Origin: Bacteroidota bacterium
GTDB lineage: Bacteria > Bacteroidota > Bacteroidia > Flavobacteriales_F > PHOS-HE28
DNA length: 6,805 nt
Reading direction: 5' to 3'
NCBI GenBank assembly: GCA_023428865.1
Contig: JAEYWT010000251.1
Coordinates: forward strand, 1-6,805
Part shown: one piece after another, positions 1 to 6,173 of the stretch
How the letters are laid out: every line of letters begins with the position of its first letter
Numbering within the stretch: the first letter of the stretch is position 1
Made by a program: the position numbers and the translations under genes
Notes under the pieces: model-generated
Seen by the model: only the letters and a program-made list of their open reading frames with translations
What the model was told of the DNA's origin: nothing
The model's database searches: none

Positions 1-1
1 A

Positions 2-1261
2 TCGAACGTAGTCTTCACCGGCATATCGAGGTTACTTCCTGCAGAACAGATCACGTCACTACCGGGCTCTACCCACTATAATTTTGCTGGCGGTGCTCAG
101 GATGCCTTCGGAGCCAATCTGAACGGTAATGATCAATTGTCTTGGCGCACCTATTATGGTGGCACTGGTGATGAATATGCCTACTCCATAGTTACCGGGA
201 CTGGGAACGATCCCATCTTCGTACTGGGATATACTAATAGTACGAACATGCCGACCACCATAAAACCGGGTGCTCACAATGCGACTATGCAAGGTGGGAC
301 GGACATGTTCATTCTTCAGATAAGCAGTACTTTCGTTTTTAAATGGGCCACTTACTTCGGTGGACCTGGCAATGAAGAAGCTGGCTGGGATGCGTTAGCT
401 GTCAATCCGGTCAATAATGACCTGTACGTGGTGGGTGGCACCCTTTCAACATCTGGGTTCCCTTTACAGCCGAATGGCGCGGCGTATTTTGACGGTTCAT
501 ACGCATCGTTCCAGAGGGGATTTGTTACACGATTTGCGGGTCCTGCTCACAACCGAGTATGGTGTACATTCTTGGGGCAATCGCAGAAAGCTGTTTCTGT
601 CGAGGTTTCCAATGCTACGAATTCCGTATTCGTTGCAGGCTATAATCTCGAGGGAACTCATCCATTGGTCAATGATCCATGGCGGTATTATCAGCCCACG
701 CATAATTTGAATTTTGCCTTGGGCAATGAAGAACAAGATGCTTTCATGACTGGATTTACCCTACAAGGATGGATGGGATGGTCCACGTATTTTGGGGGGA
801 ATTCGATGTACATTGAAGACATCGGAACGTTGGTTTTTGATCCGGATGAAGGAGTGATCGCCACAGGGAGGCATTCAAAGGCTATGGATATTACGACCTA
901 CTTCCCGCTCCATGAACCTTCCGCACCGGGTTATTTCGATCCTACATGGAACGGTGTACCATCAGGACATAGTTCCGCGTCTTTCATTTCACTGTTCTGC
1001 TCTTGGGCTCCGAAGAGCATACCGATCGAAGAGAAGGCGGAAGCAGTGATCGGAACCCTAGGCCAAGGCATGTTTCAATTCACAGGTGGCCCAGTTGAAG
1101 GGAGTCTTCTGGTCTATGATACTTCGGGAAAGCTGGTCGACCAGTTGCTTGTGCGCCCCACTGGGATGGGTTCGGAGCCATTTGAGGTCAAAGGGCTTTC
1201 TGCTGGGCTCTATGTGCTAGATATCAATGGTTCGCGCACCAAGTTGGTCATCACTCCATGA
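2..1261 (+). CDS. Secreted SBBP-type beta-propeller protein with C-terminal T9SS sorting domain (5' partial)
   Basis: The reading frame is open from base 2, so the true start lies outside the window and 419 residues are visible. A TTG at 137 is internal and should not be taken as the start. Five repeat units can be seen, with DAF/DMF/RGF/DAF/ASF motifs at visible residues 34, 101, 172, 246 and 326. After four of them comes an aromatic-rich GG motif: YYGG, YFGG, FLGQ and YFGG (Trp at 48, 115, 187 and 260). A hydrophobic 'xxVxGyt' strand follows, then 'MPTT' or 'GFPLQP'. This pattern matches SBBP (seven-bladed beta-propeller) repeats. Residues from about 343 to the end hold a strand-rich tail with LLVYDTSGK, a 'GLSAGLYVL' turn and a final KLVITP, as in T9SS type A sorting domains. 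I infer export across the outer membrane and surface attachment or release. The ligand or substrate is unknown. The stop overlaps the next start (ATGA). The base composition is more A+T-rich than that of the genes to the right. Confidence 0.85.
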   Translation, partial: SNVVFTGISRLLPAEQITSLPGSTHYNFAGGAQDAFGANLNGNDQLSWRTYYGGTGDEYAYSIVTGTGNDPIFVLGYTNSTNMPTTIKPGAHNATMQGGTDMFILQISSTFVFKWATYFGGPGNEEAGWDALAVNPVNNDLYVVGGTLSTSGFPLQPNGAAYFDGSYASFQRGFVTRFAGPAHNRVWCTFLGQSQKAVSVEVSNATNSVFVAGYNLEGTHPLVNDPWRYYQPTHNLNFALGNEEQDAFMTGFTLQGWMGWSTYFGGNSMYIEDIGTLVFDPDEGVIATGRHSKAMDITTYFPLHEPSAPGYFDPTWNGVPSGHSSASFISLFCSWAPKSIPIEEKAEAVIGTLGQGMFQFTGGPVEGSLLVYDTSGKLVDQLLVRPTGMGSEPFEVKGLSAGLYVLDINGSRTKLVITP

Positions 1262-2631
1262 GGTCCCTCTACACAGTCATTCTGTTGTTCTGCGGCGAGC
1301 TCCAAGCCCAGTGGTGGCAAGATGCCGGTCTGCCATTGAACCAAGCGTACGGTGTGTCGGAGATCTACGAGGATACCACCACGAACACTTTGTATTGCGC
1401 TGGTGCGCTGGAGCACGTGGTGGTTCCCGGCTACCAGACTTTCCACTACTGCACATACCAGAATGGGGTGTGGAACCGGTCGGTGCCATTCAATAACAAC
1501 GTGTTCACCGTGATCAATTATCACGATACACTGGTCGTGGGAGGTGTATTCACGCAGGTGGATGGACAGCCGATCCAGTACATCGCCGCCTTTTATGATG
1601 GAACATGGCATTCTTTTGGGAACATGAGCTCTACGGTACGCGCCCTTCGTTTCTTGGATGGTGAATTGTACGCGTTGGGGGCGTTCACCTACGCTGATGG
1701 CCAGTGGTGTCGCGGGGTGGCAAAACGGGTGAACGGCGGCTGGGAGAATGTAGGCTACTTGGACACATACCAGGGGATCGTTGGCGACGCGGTCATCTTC
1801 GACGGAAAGCTGGTCGTATCGGGTACCATTTTCGTGAACGGCGAGGACTATGCACATATCCTGCAGTATGATGGTATCTCCTGGGAGTCTGTTGGGCCTG
1901 GCATACTTGGAGCAATAGCAGGGGGAGGTCCCTTGGCTGTTTACCAAGGTGACCTGTACGTAGCCGGGGTCATTCCAGTGAATGCGGGTAATGCGGGTCA
2001 TGGCATCATGCGGTGGGATGGGTCGATGTTCCACCCGGTGGGCACCGGATTTCAGGACTATACCGGTGGTCAGGGTTTCACCTTGGCCGTTCGCGGGCTG
2101 GTTGTAAAGGACGATCTTCTCTTCGCCTGCGGTGGATTCGGTTTCGCTGGTAATGTACCAGCGCCATCGCAGGTGGCCACATGGGATGGTGAGCGCTGGT
2201 GTCCGCTGAAAGGTTCCCTGGATCCAAATTCTGTAGCCTTCGGACTGGGTTTCTTCGGCGACACGCTTTTCGTGGGTGGTGGGCAAGTTGCCGATGGCCA
2301 ACCTGTGAATAGACTGGTGCGGTTCATTGGTGATACGTATTCCGATACATGCAGCATCCCCATGGGACCCATGGCGGTATTGGATCCCCCTGTCTCACGC
2401 ACAAGCACCATTTTGGATATGGGTGGCGGTACCTACTTGTTGCGTGGTGGCCGTTCCGGGGAAGGAGCACCATTAGTGATACATACGATCAGCGGACAGA
2501 TCGTACACGTTAAGGATGCTCGTTTCGGACCCGATGGTACGGTCAGCTTCCAGCTGAACGGGCTTGCACCAGCCACATACATCGTCGGGCTCGGTGCGTT
2601 TCGCGCGAAATTGGTCGTTGCGGCTCCGTGA
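1258..2631 (+). CDS. Secreted seven-repeat beta-propeller protein with T9SS sorting domain
   Basis: This is a complete 457-residue protein. Residues 1-18 form a short signal peptide (MRS, hydrophobic LYTVILLF, likely cleavage LQA|QW). Seven repeats begin near residues 45, 92, 137, 185, 233, 288 and 337. Each reads roughly 'L-hydrophobic-hydrophobic-x-G-x-F', then a G-rich turn, then a strand ending in 'DG-x-W-x-x-x-G' (for example YDGTWHSFG and YDGISWESVG). Spacing of 45-55 residues fits one propeller blade per repeat, like kelch- or Rax2-like repeats. Residues from about 383 to 457 resemble a T9SS type A sorting domain: VIHTISGQIV, then 'LNGLAPATYIV', ending KLVVAAP. The tail aligns by eye with that of the upstream protein. 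The start is fixed by the signal peptide and by the ATGA overlap with the upstream stop, which suggests coupled translation. Surface or extracellular location is inferred, and the function and ligand are not known. Cys12 does not sit in a lipobox, so this is not a lipoprotein. Confidence 0.88.
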   Translation: MRSLYTVILLFCGELQAQWWQDAGLPLNQAYGVSEIYEDTTTNTLYCAGALEHVVVPGYQTFHYCTYQNGVWNRSVPFNNNVFTVINYHDTLVVGGVFTQVDGQPIQYIAAFYDGTWHSFGNMSSTVRALRFLDGELYALGAFTYADGQWCRGVAKRVNGGWENVGYLDTYQGIVGDAVIFDGKLVVSGTIFVNGEDYAHILQYDGISWESVGPGILGAIAGGGPLAVYQGDLYVAGVIPVNAGNAGHGIMRWDGSMFHPVGTGFQDYTGGQGFTLAVRGLVVKDDLLFACGGFGFAGNVPAPSQVATWDGERWCPLKGSLDPNSVAFGLGFFGDTLFVGGGQVADGQPVNRLVRFIGDTYSDTCSIPMGPMAVLDPPVSRTSTILDMGGGTYLLRGGRSGEGAPLVIHTISGQIVHVKDARFGPDGTVSFQLNGLAPATYIVGLGAFRAKLVVAAP

Positions 2632-2669
2632 CCGCAGCGCTCTACTTCTTGGGGTAGCCAACGCATCCT

Positions 2670-2693
2670 AAGGCCCGCCTGCCTTCGATTTCT
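2670..2693 (+). terminator. Possible weak terminator after the propeller gene pair
   Basis: A 5-base-pair stem, AAGGC (2670-2674) pairing with GCCTT (2681-2685), encloses a 6-base loop and is followed by a T-containing stretch (cgatttct). It is the only terminator-like hairpin between the propeller pair and surE, apart from the palindrome at 2693-2723. The stem is short and there is no clean T-run, so the call is tentative. Confidence 0.2.
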
Positions 2694-2723
2694 GATCATC
2701 CGATCCGCAGGATCATCTGATCA
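2693..2723. promoter_or_regulatory. 31-base interrupted palindrome upstream of surE (operator or hairpin)
   Basis: The element is centred on base 2708. The outer arms TGATCA (2693-2698 and 2718-2723) and inner arms GATCC/GGATC (2702-2706 and 2710-2714) are symmetric about the same point. Three unmatched bases lie on each side between them and GCA is in the middle, so 11 of 14 positions pair. It ends 7 bases before the probable -7 promoter motif of surE and covers the place where the -33 element should lie. It could be a repressor or activator site for the surE cluster, or a transcribed hairpin ending the upstream genes. No T-run follows, which favours the operator reading. No binding protein can be named. 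Confidence 0.4.
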
Positions 2724-2730
2724 CCCAAAG

Positions 2731-2738
2731 TACCTTTG
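2731..2738 (+). promoter_or_regulatory. Bacteroidota -7 promoter motif for the surE cluster (near-leaderless)
   Basis: TACCTTTG matches the Bacteroidota primary sigma -7 consensus TAnnTTTG exactly. Only 8 bases separate it from the surE ATG at 2747, so transcription would begin within a few bases of the start codon. A TTG-type -33 element is not evident about 20 bases upstream, where the palindrome lies instead. No Shine-Dalgarno sequence is present. Confidence 0.55.
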
Positions 2739-2746
2739 CACCCCTC

Positions 2747-3526
2747 ATGGAACAGCAGCCCCTTATCCTGGTCACCAACGACGATGGCATCTTCGCGCCG
2801 GGCATACGCACCCTGGCGGAAGAGATGAAGGCATACGGCCGCGTAATGGTGGTAGCGCCGGACAAGCCGCAGAGCGCCATGGGGCACGCGATCACCATAC
2901 ATAGTTTCCTGCGGTTGCAGAGCGTACATCTCATGGATGGCGTTGAAGCATGGAGCTGCAGCGGCACCCCGGTGGATTGTGTTAAGCTGGCGATCTACAA
3001 GCTGCTCGGTGGTAACAAGCCGGACCTGCTGGTGAGCGGTGTGAACCATGGGGCCAACATCAGCATCAACGTTCTGTACAGCGGCACCATGAGCGCCGCC
3101 GTGGAAGGGGCCATGGAAGGCATCCCCAGCATCGGTTTCAGTCTGATGGACCATGCGATAGAAGCGGACTTCAGCCAGGTGCGCCCGGTGATCCGCAGCG
3201 TGGTGGGCAACACCTTGAAACATGGCATGGCGCTGGGCACCTGCCTCAACGTGAACGTGCCGCGCAGCGATGGCACACCATTGAAGGGCATGCGGGTATG
3301 CCGCCAGGCAAAAGCCAATTGGGAAGACGAATTCGAAACGCGCCTCGATCCCGGGAATAAAGAATACTATTGGATGCGTGGAGCCTTCAAGAGCGAGGAG
3401 AACGGCGAGGATACCGACGTATGGGCCGTGGAGAACCGGTATGTGAGCATCGTACCCACCCAGTTCGACATGACCGCCCACCACAGCATTGCCGCGTTGA
3501 ACACTTGGGATCATGCGCTCGGATAG
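2747..3526 (+). CDS. surE: 5'/3'-nucleotidase SurE
   Basis: SurE is a metal-dependent cytoplasmic phosphatase that removes phosphate from 5'- and 3'-nucleoside monophosphates and is linked to stationary-phase survival in some bacteria. The protein has 259 residues, normal for the family. The N-terminus shows the hallmark LVTNDDG with Asp12 and Asp13. Ser43 lies in 'PQSAMGHA' and Asn100 in 'SGVNHGANIS'. By family knowledge, these four positions correspond to the metal ligands. Further family blocks are 'SGTPVDCVK' (72-80) and 'YSGTMSAAVEGA' (111-122). The ATG at 2747 gives the normal N-terminus and follows a promoter motif, with no Shine-Dalgarno sequence. The gene heads a cluster: its last 14 bases overlap the next gene, and lpxB comes after that. 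Nothing looks broken. Confidence 0.97.
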   Translation: MEQQPLILVTNDDGIFAPGIRTLAEEMKAYGRVMVVAPDKPQSAMGHAITIHSFLRLQSVHLMDGVEAWSCSGTPVDCVKLAIYKLLGGNKPDLLVSGVNHGANISINVLYSGTMSAAVEGAMEGIPSIGFSLMDHAIEADFSQVRPVIRSVVGNTLKHGMALGTCLNVNVPRSDGTPLKGMRVCRQAKANWEDEFETRLDPGNKEYYWMRGAFKSEENGEDTDVWAVENRYVSIVPTQFDMTAHHSIAALNTWDHALG

Positions 3527-3818
3527 CCTGCCGTATGGCGTGGTGCTTGGTCTGCTGGCGCCGGTGCTGGGCTTCTTCGCCTACGCCACCATCTACGTCA
3601 CCAGCATAAGGCCACACTTGGATCTACCCTTTTTCATCAGTGACCTTTTCCTGGGCACGCGCGAATACCAAGGGCCTGTGCTGTCCCTTTCGTTGTTGGC
3701 CAACCTCGCGCTCTTCTTCTGGTTCGATCGCACGGACCGTTACAAGAGCATGCGTGGGGTGATCGGTGCCACCTTTTTGTATGCACTGGTGATCGTGCTG
3801 CTGTTGTACGTGTTGTGA
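3513..3818 (+). CDS. Small three-helix membrane protein between surE and lpxB, function unknown
   Basis: This is a 101-residue hydrophobic protein that I do not recognise by name. Three membrane segments are visible: about residues 8-30, 54-71 and 83-101. The chain ends inside or just after the last helix (LVIVLLLYVL). The loop between helices 2 and 3 is basic (DRTDRYKSMR, 72-81). By the positive-inside rule, this puts that loop and the N-terminus in the cytoplasm and the C-terminus at the periplasmic face. The first loop (31-53) holds a hydrophobic stretch, LPFFISDLFLG, that could lie along the membrane. The gene overlaps the end of surE by 14 bases and its stop is 2 bases before the lpxB ATG, so it is probably translated with them. 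I infer a link to the inner membrane or to lipid A/LPS biogenesis from position only. The hydrophobic profile and tight placement make it a credible gene and not an overlap artefact. Confidence 0.85.
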   Translation: MRSDSLPYGVVLGLLAPVLGFFAYATIYVTSIRPHLDLPFFISDLFLGTREYQGPVLSLSLLANLALFFWFDRTDRYKSMRGVIGATFLYALVIVLLLYVL

Positions 3819-3820
3819 CC

Positions 3821-4945
3821 ATGGGCAAACGCATCTACATCATAGCTGGCGAAGCGAGCGGCGATCTGCATGGCGGCAACCTGGTGCGTAGCCTCTTCCA
3901 CGTGGCAGGTCCAGATGCATTGCATATCCGTGCATGGGGTGGTGATCGTATGGCCGCTGCGGGTGCCGAGGTAGTGAAGCATTACCGCGAGCTGGCCTTC
4001 ATGGGCTTCACCCAGGTGATCATGAACCTGCGCACCATCCTGCGCAACATCGATACGTGCAAGAAGGACATCGAAGCCTACAAGCCCGATGCGTTGATCT
4101 TGATCGACTATCCGGGCTTCAACCTGCGCATAGCCGAGTGGGCGCACGCCAAGGGCATACCGGTGCATTACTACATCAGTCCGCAGGTGTGGGCGTGGAA
4201 GAAGGGGAGGGTACACACCATCAAGAAGGTGGTGGACAAGATGTACGTGATCCTGCCATTCGAGAAGGAATGGTATGCGCGCTACGACTACGACGTGGAA
4301 TTCGTTGGCCATCCCTTGCTCGATGCCATTGAACAGGAAGGGAAGACGCCGTTGGAAGCGTTGCCTGGCGCGGACGAGAGGCCGGTGGTAGCGCTATTAC
4401 CCGGCAGTCGCCAGCAGGAGATCGCACGCATGTTGCCACTGATGGCCGAGGTGGCCCGGCGCTACCCCGCGTATCGGTTCGTGCTCGCTGCCGCGCCTTC
4501 GGTGCCGGACAGCACCTACAAGGGCTATCTGAAGGACAGTCCGGTAACGGTGGTGAAAGGGCGCACCTACGATGTGCTGCGGCATGCACACGGTGCATTG
4601 GTCACCAGTGGAACGGCCACCTTGGAAACGGCCCTCTTCGGCGTGCCCGAAGTGGTCTGTTACAGCGGCAGCACGCTCAACGTATGGATCGCCAAGCGGT
4701 TGGTGGACATCGAGTTCATCAGCCTGGTCAACCTCATCATGGGCCGAGAAGTGGTGAAGGAATTGATCCAGCAGGACCTGAAGGTACACAAGCTGAGCCA
4801 GGAGTTGGAGCGCATCATGCTGCCCGGTGTGGCCCGCAGCACCATGGAAAAAGACCTGGCCCAACTGCGCGAAAAGCTAGGCGGGCCGGGGGCTTCGGCG
4901 AAGGTCGCCATGGCGGTGTGGAAAAGTCTGGGATACCAGGCCTGA
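3821..4945 (+). CDS. lpxB: Lipid-A-disaccharide synthase LpxB
   Basis: LpxB is a GT19-family enzyme at the inner membrane. It joins UDP-2,3-diacylglucosamine to lipid X (2,3-diacylglucosamine 1-phosphate) to make the lipid A disaccharide. With the ATG at 3821 it has 374 residues, close to the family's usual 380. In this numbering the family blocks are IIAGEASGDLHGG (7-19), IDYPGFNLRIAEWA (95-108), YYISPQVWAWKKGR (117-130), FVGHPLLD (161-168), LLPGSRQQEI (192-201) and TSGTATLETALFG (262-274). An in-frame GTG at 3815 overlaps the preceding stop (GTGA) and would add two residues. The ATG puts IYIIAGEASGD at the usual distance from the N-terminus, so I prefer it. No Shine-Dalgarno sequence is seen and translation is probably coupled to the upstream small membrane gene. 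The presence of lpxB shows that the host makes lipid A, so it is a diderm. Confidence 0.97.
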   Translation: MGKRIYIIAGEASGDLHGGNLVRSLFHVAGPDALHIRAWGGDRMAAAGAEVVKHYRELAFMGFTQVIMNLRTILRNIDTCKKDIEAYKPDALILIDYPGFNLRIAEWAHAKGIPVHYYISPQVWAWKKGRVHTIKKVVDKMYVILPFEKEWYARYDYDVEFVGHPLLDAIEQEGKTPLEALPGADERPVVALLPGSRQQEIARMLPLMAEVARRYPAYRFVLAAAPSVPDSTYKGYLKDSPVTVVKGRTYDVLRHAHGALVTSGTATLETALFGVPEVVCYSGSTLNVWIAKRLVDIEFISLVNLIMGREVVKELIQQDLKVHKLSQELERIMLPGVARSTMEKDLAQLREKLGGPGASAKVAMAVWKSLGYQA

Positions 4946-4964
4946 ACGCTCTAGGGCACCCCGG

Positions 4965-4972
4965 TACTTTCG
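4965..4972 (+). promoter_or_regulatory. Possible -7-like promoter motif before the SpoIID-family gene
   Basis: TACTTTCG differs from the Bacteroidota -7 consensus TAnnTTTG by one base and lies 7 bases before the ATG at 4980, almost the same position as the surE motif. It falls in the 34-base gap after lpxB, so the SpoIID-family gene may have its own start as well as read-through from the surE cluster. No -33 element is evident. Confidence 0.35.
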
Positions 4973-4979
4973 GCCCCGA

Positions 4980-6173
4980 ATGCGTCTTACCACGCTCGTC
5001 CTCTTCCTTTCAACCTCCCTGCTAGCCCTGGCACAGGAGGCTACGCTGCGCATCGGCATCCTGCGCGAACGCAGCTTCCGTAGTGTGATGGTGATGAGCG
5101 CCAAGGGCACCTGTACCGTTTTCGCCGATGGAGAGCGCAAGGGCGAGATACAAGTGAACGATGGCTTGCGTATCGACATGAGCGGTCGCGGGTTGGCGGC
5201 CAAGTCGTTGCAGTTGGAGTTCACCGCCAAGCAACGGATCGAGCTGGTGCCGCGCATGGAGAATAGCGGCCTGCGCCTTCGCCTGCCGGAAACGAAGATG
5301 GCCGAGCGCACCTACCCGGGTAGCATCAGCATCGTGAACGAGGGTGGCACCTTGAAGCTGACCAATGCCACACCCGTAGAGGCCTACACCGCCGGTGTGG
5401 TACAAGCCGAAGCAGGGAAGGAGCACCGCCAGGAATACTACAAATTGCAGAGCGTAAGCTGCCGCACCTATGCGCTCAGCAATGTGCGGAAACATGCTCC
5501 CGATGGTTTCGAACTCTGCGATGCGGTACACTGCCAGGTGTACCACGGCGCGTGCAAGAACGACAGCATCAAGATAGCCGTGGAAGCCACCAAGGGCATG
5601 GTGATGGTGGACTCCGACATCAAGTTGATCCATGCCTTGTTCCACAGCAATTGTGGTGGCGAGACCATGAACGCCGAAGACCTGTGGTCGAAACAAGAGC
5701 CCTACCTGCGATCAACGGTGGATACCTTCTGCCGCACCGAACCGCATGCCACCTGGCAACGCACCTTCACCCGCAAGGAATGGTTGGGCTATCTCGAACG
5801 CCGTTTCGGGGTGAAGAGCGCCGATGCGGTGACCGCCGATGTGCTCTTGAACTACAACCCCACCTGCCGCGACATCTACCTGGGCAGTACCAAACCCTTG
5901 GTGCCGCTGAAACATGTACGCGAAGACCTCAAGTTGAAGTCCACCTTCTTCACGGTTACCACCACCGGTGATCAAGTGGTGTTGAACGGGCGTGGATTCG
6001 GGCATGGTGTCGGCTTGTGCCAGGAAGGGGCCATGCACATGGCGCGGCAAGGCAAGAACTACACCGACATCCTGCGGCACTACTACACCGATGTACACCT
6101 GGTGGATGTGAACACGCTCGACTTCTTCCGCGATGATGTGAAGTCCACGGGGATGGCGGGTCCGAAGCGTTGA
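4980..6173 (+). CDS. Secreted SpoIID/LytB-family protein, probable peptidoglycan-cleaving enzyme
   Basis: This 397-residue protein has a signal peptide (residues 1-18, cleavage ALA|Q), so it acts in the periplasm or at the cell surface. Family blocks of the SpoIID domain run through the mature chain: EAYTAGVVQAEAG (134-146), KLQSVSCRTYAL (155-166), ELCDAVHCQVYHG (178-190), FHSNCGGETMNAEDLW (221-236) with PYLRSTVD (241-248), and NGRGFGHGVGLCQEGA (336-350) followed by YTDILRHYYTDVHL (361-374). In Bacillus, SpoIID is a lytic transglycosylase acting on glycan strands stripped of peptide stems. Glu144 sits where the catalytic glutamate is expected. His172, Cys180, His184 and Cys185 resemble the zinc-binding His/Cys set reported in clostridial SpoIID, an alignment made by eye. 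Residues 21-110 before the domain form a strand-rich region of unknown role. The host is diderm, so a role in wall remodelling unrelated to endospores is inferred. The stop codon abuts that of the convergent gene. Confidence 0.92.
   Translation: MRLTTLVLFLSTSLLALAQEATLRIGILRERSFRSVMVMSAKGTCTVFADGERKGEIQVNDGLRIDMSGRGLAAKSLQLEFTAKQRIELVPRMENSGLRLRLPETKMAERTYPGSISIVNEGGTLKLTNATPVEAYTAGVVQAEAGKEHRQEYYKLQSVSCRTYALSNVRKHAPDGFELCDAVHCQVYHGACKNDSIKIAVEATKGMVMVDSDIKLIHALFHSNCGGETMNAEDLWSKQEPYLRSTVDTFCRTEPHATWQRTFTRKEWLGYLERRFGVKSADAVTADVLLNYNPTCRDIYLGSTKPLVPLKHVREDLKLKSTFFTVTTTGDQVVLNGRGFGHGVGLCQEGAMHMARQGKNYTDILRHYYTDVHLVDVNTLDFFRDDVKSTGMAGPKR

Noticed and set aside
137..139. TTG at 137 as the start of the first gene
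   Set aside because: The frame is open to base 2 and the upstream residues continue the propeller repeat (DAFGANL at visible residue 34), so the TTG is an internal leucine codon.
1291..1296. Cys12 of the second propeller protein as a lipoprotein lipidation site
   Set aside because: The residues before it are Leu-Leu-Phe, not a lipobox, and a normal signal peptidase I site (LQA|Q) follows with a C-terminal sorting domain.
1210..2301. Long minus-strand open frame (363 codons) opposite the second propeller gene
   Set aside because: The plus-strand gene has a signal peptide, regular repeats and a sorting tail. The antisense translation shows no domain and has a His/Arg-rich composition typical of a codon-bias shadow.
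2696..3514. Minus-strand open frame (272 codons) opposite surE
   Set aside because: surE is certain on the plus strand. The antisense product is His/Ala-rich with no recognisable motif.
3815..3820. GTG at 3815 as the lpxB start, overlapping the preceding stop
   Set aside because: The ATG two codons later gives the N-terminus normal for LpxB. The GTG cannot be excluded but adds only two residues.
3740..4312. Minus-strand open frame (190 codons) opposite lpxB
   Set aside because: It lies fully across the conserved lpxB N-terminal coding region and has no recognisable motif.
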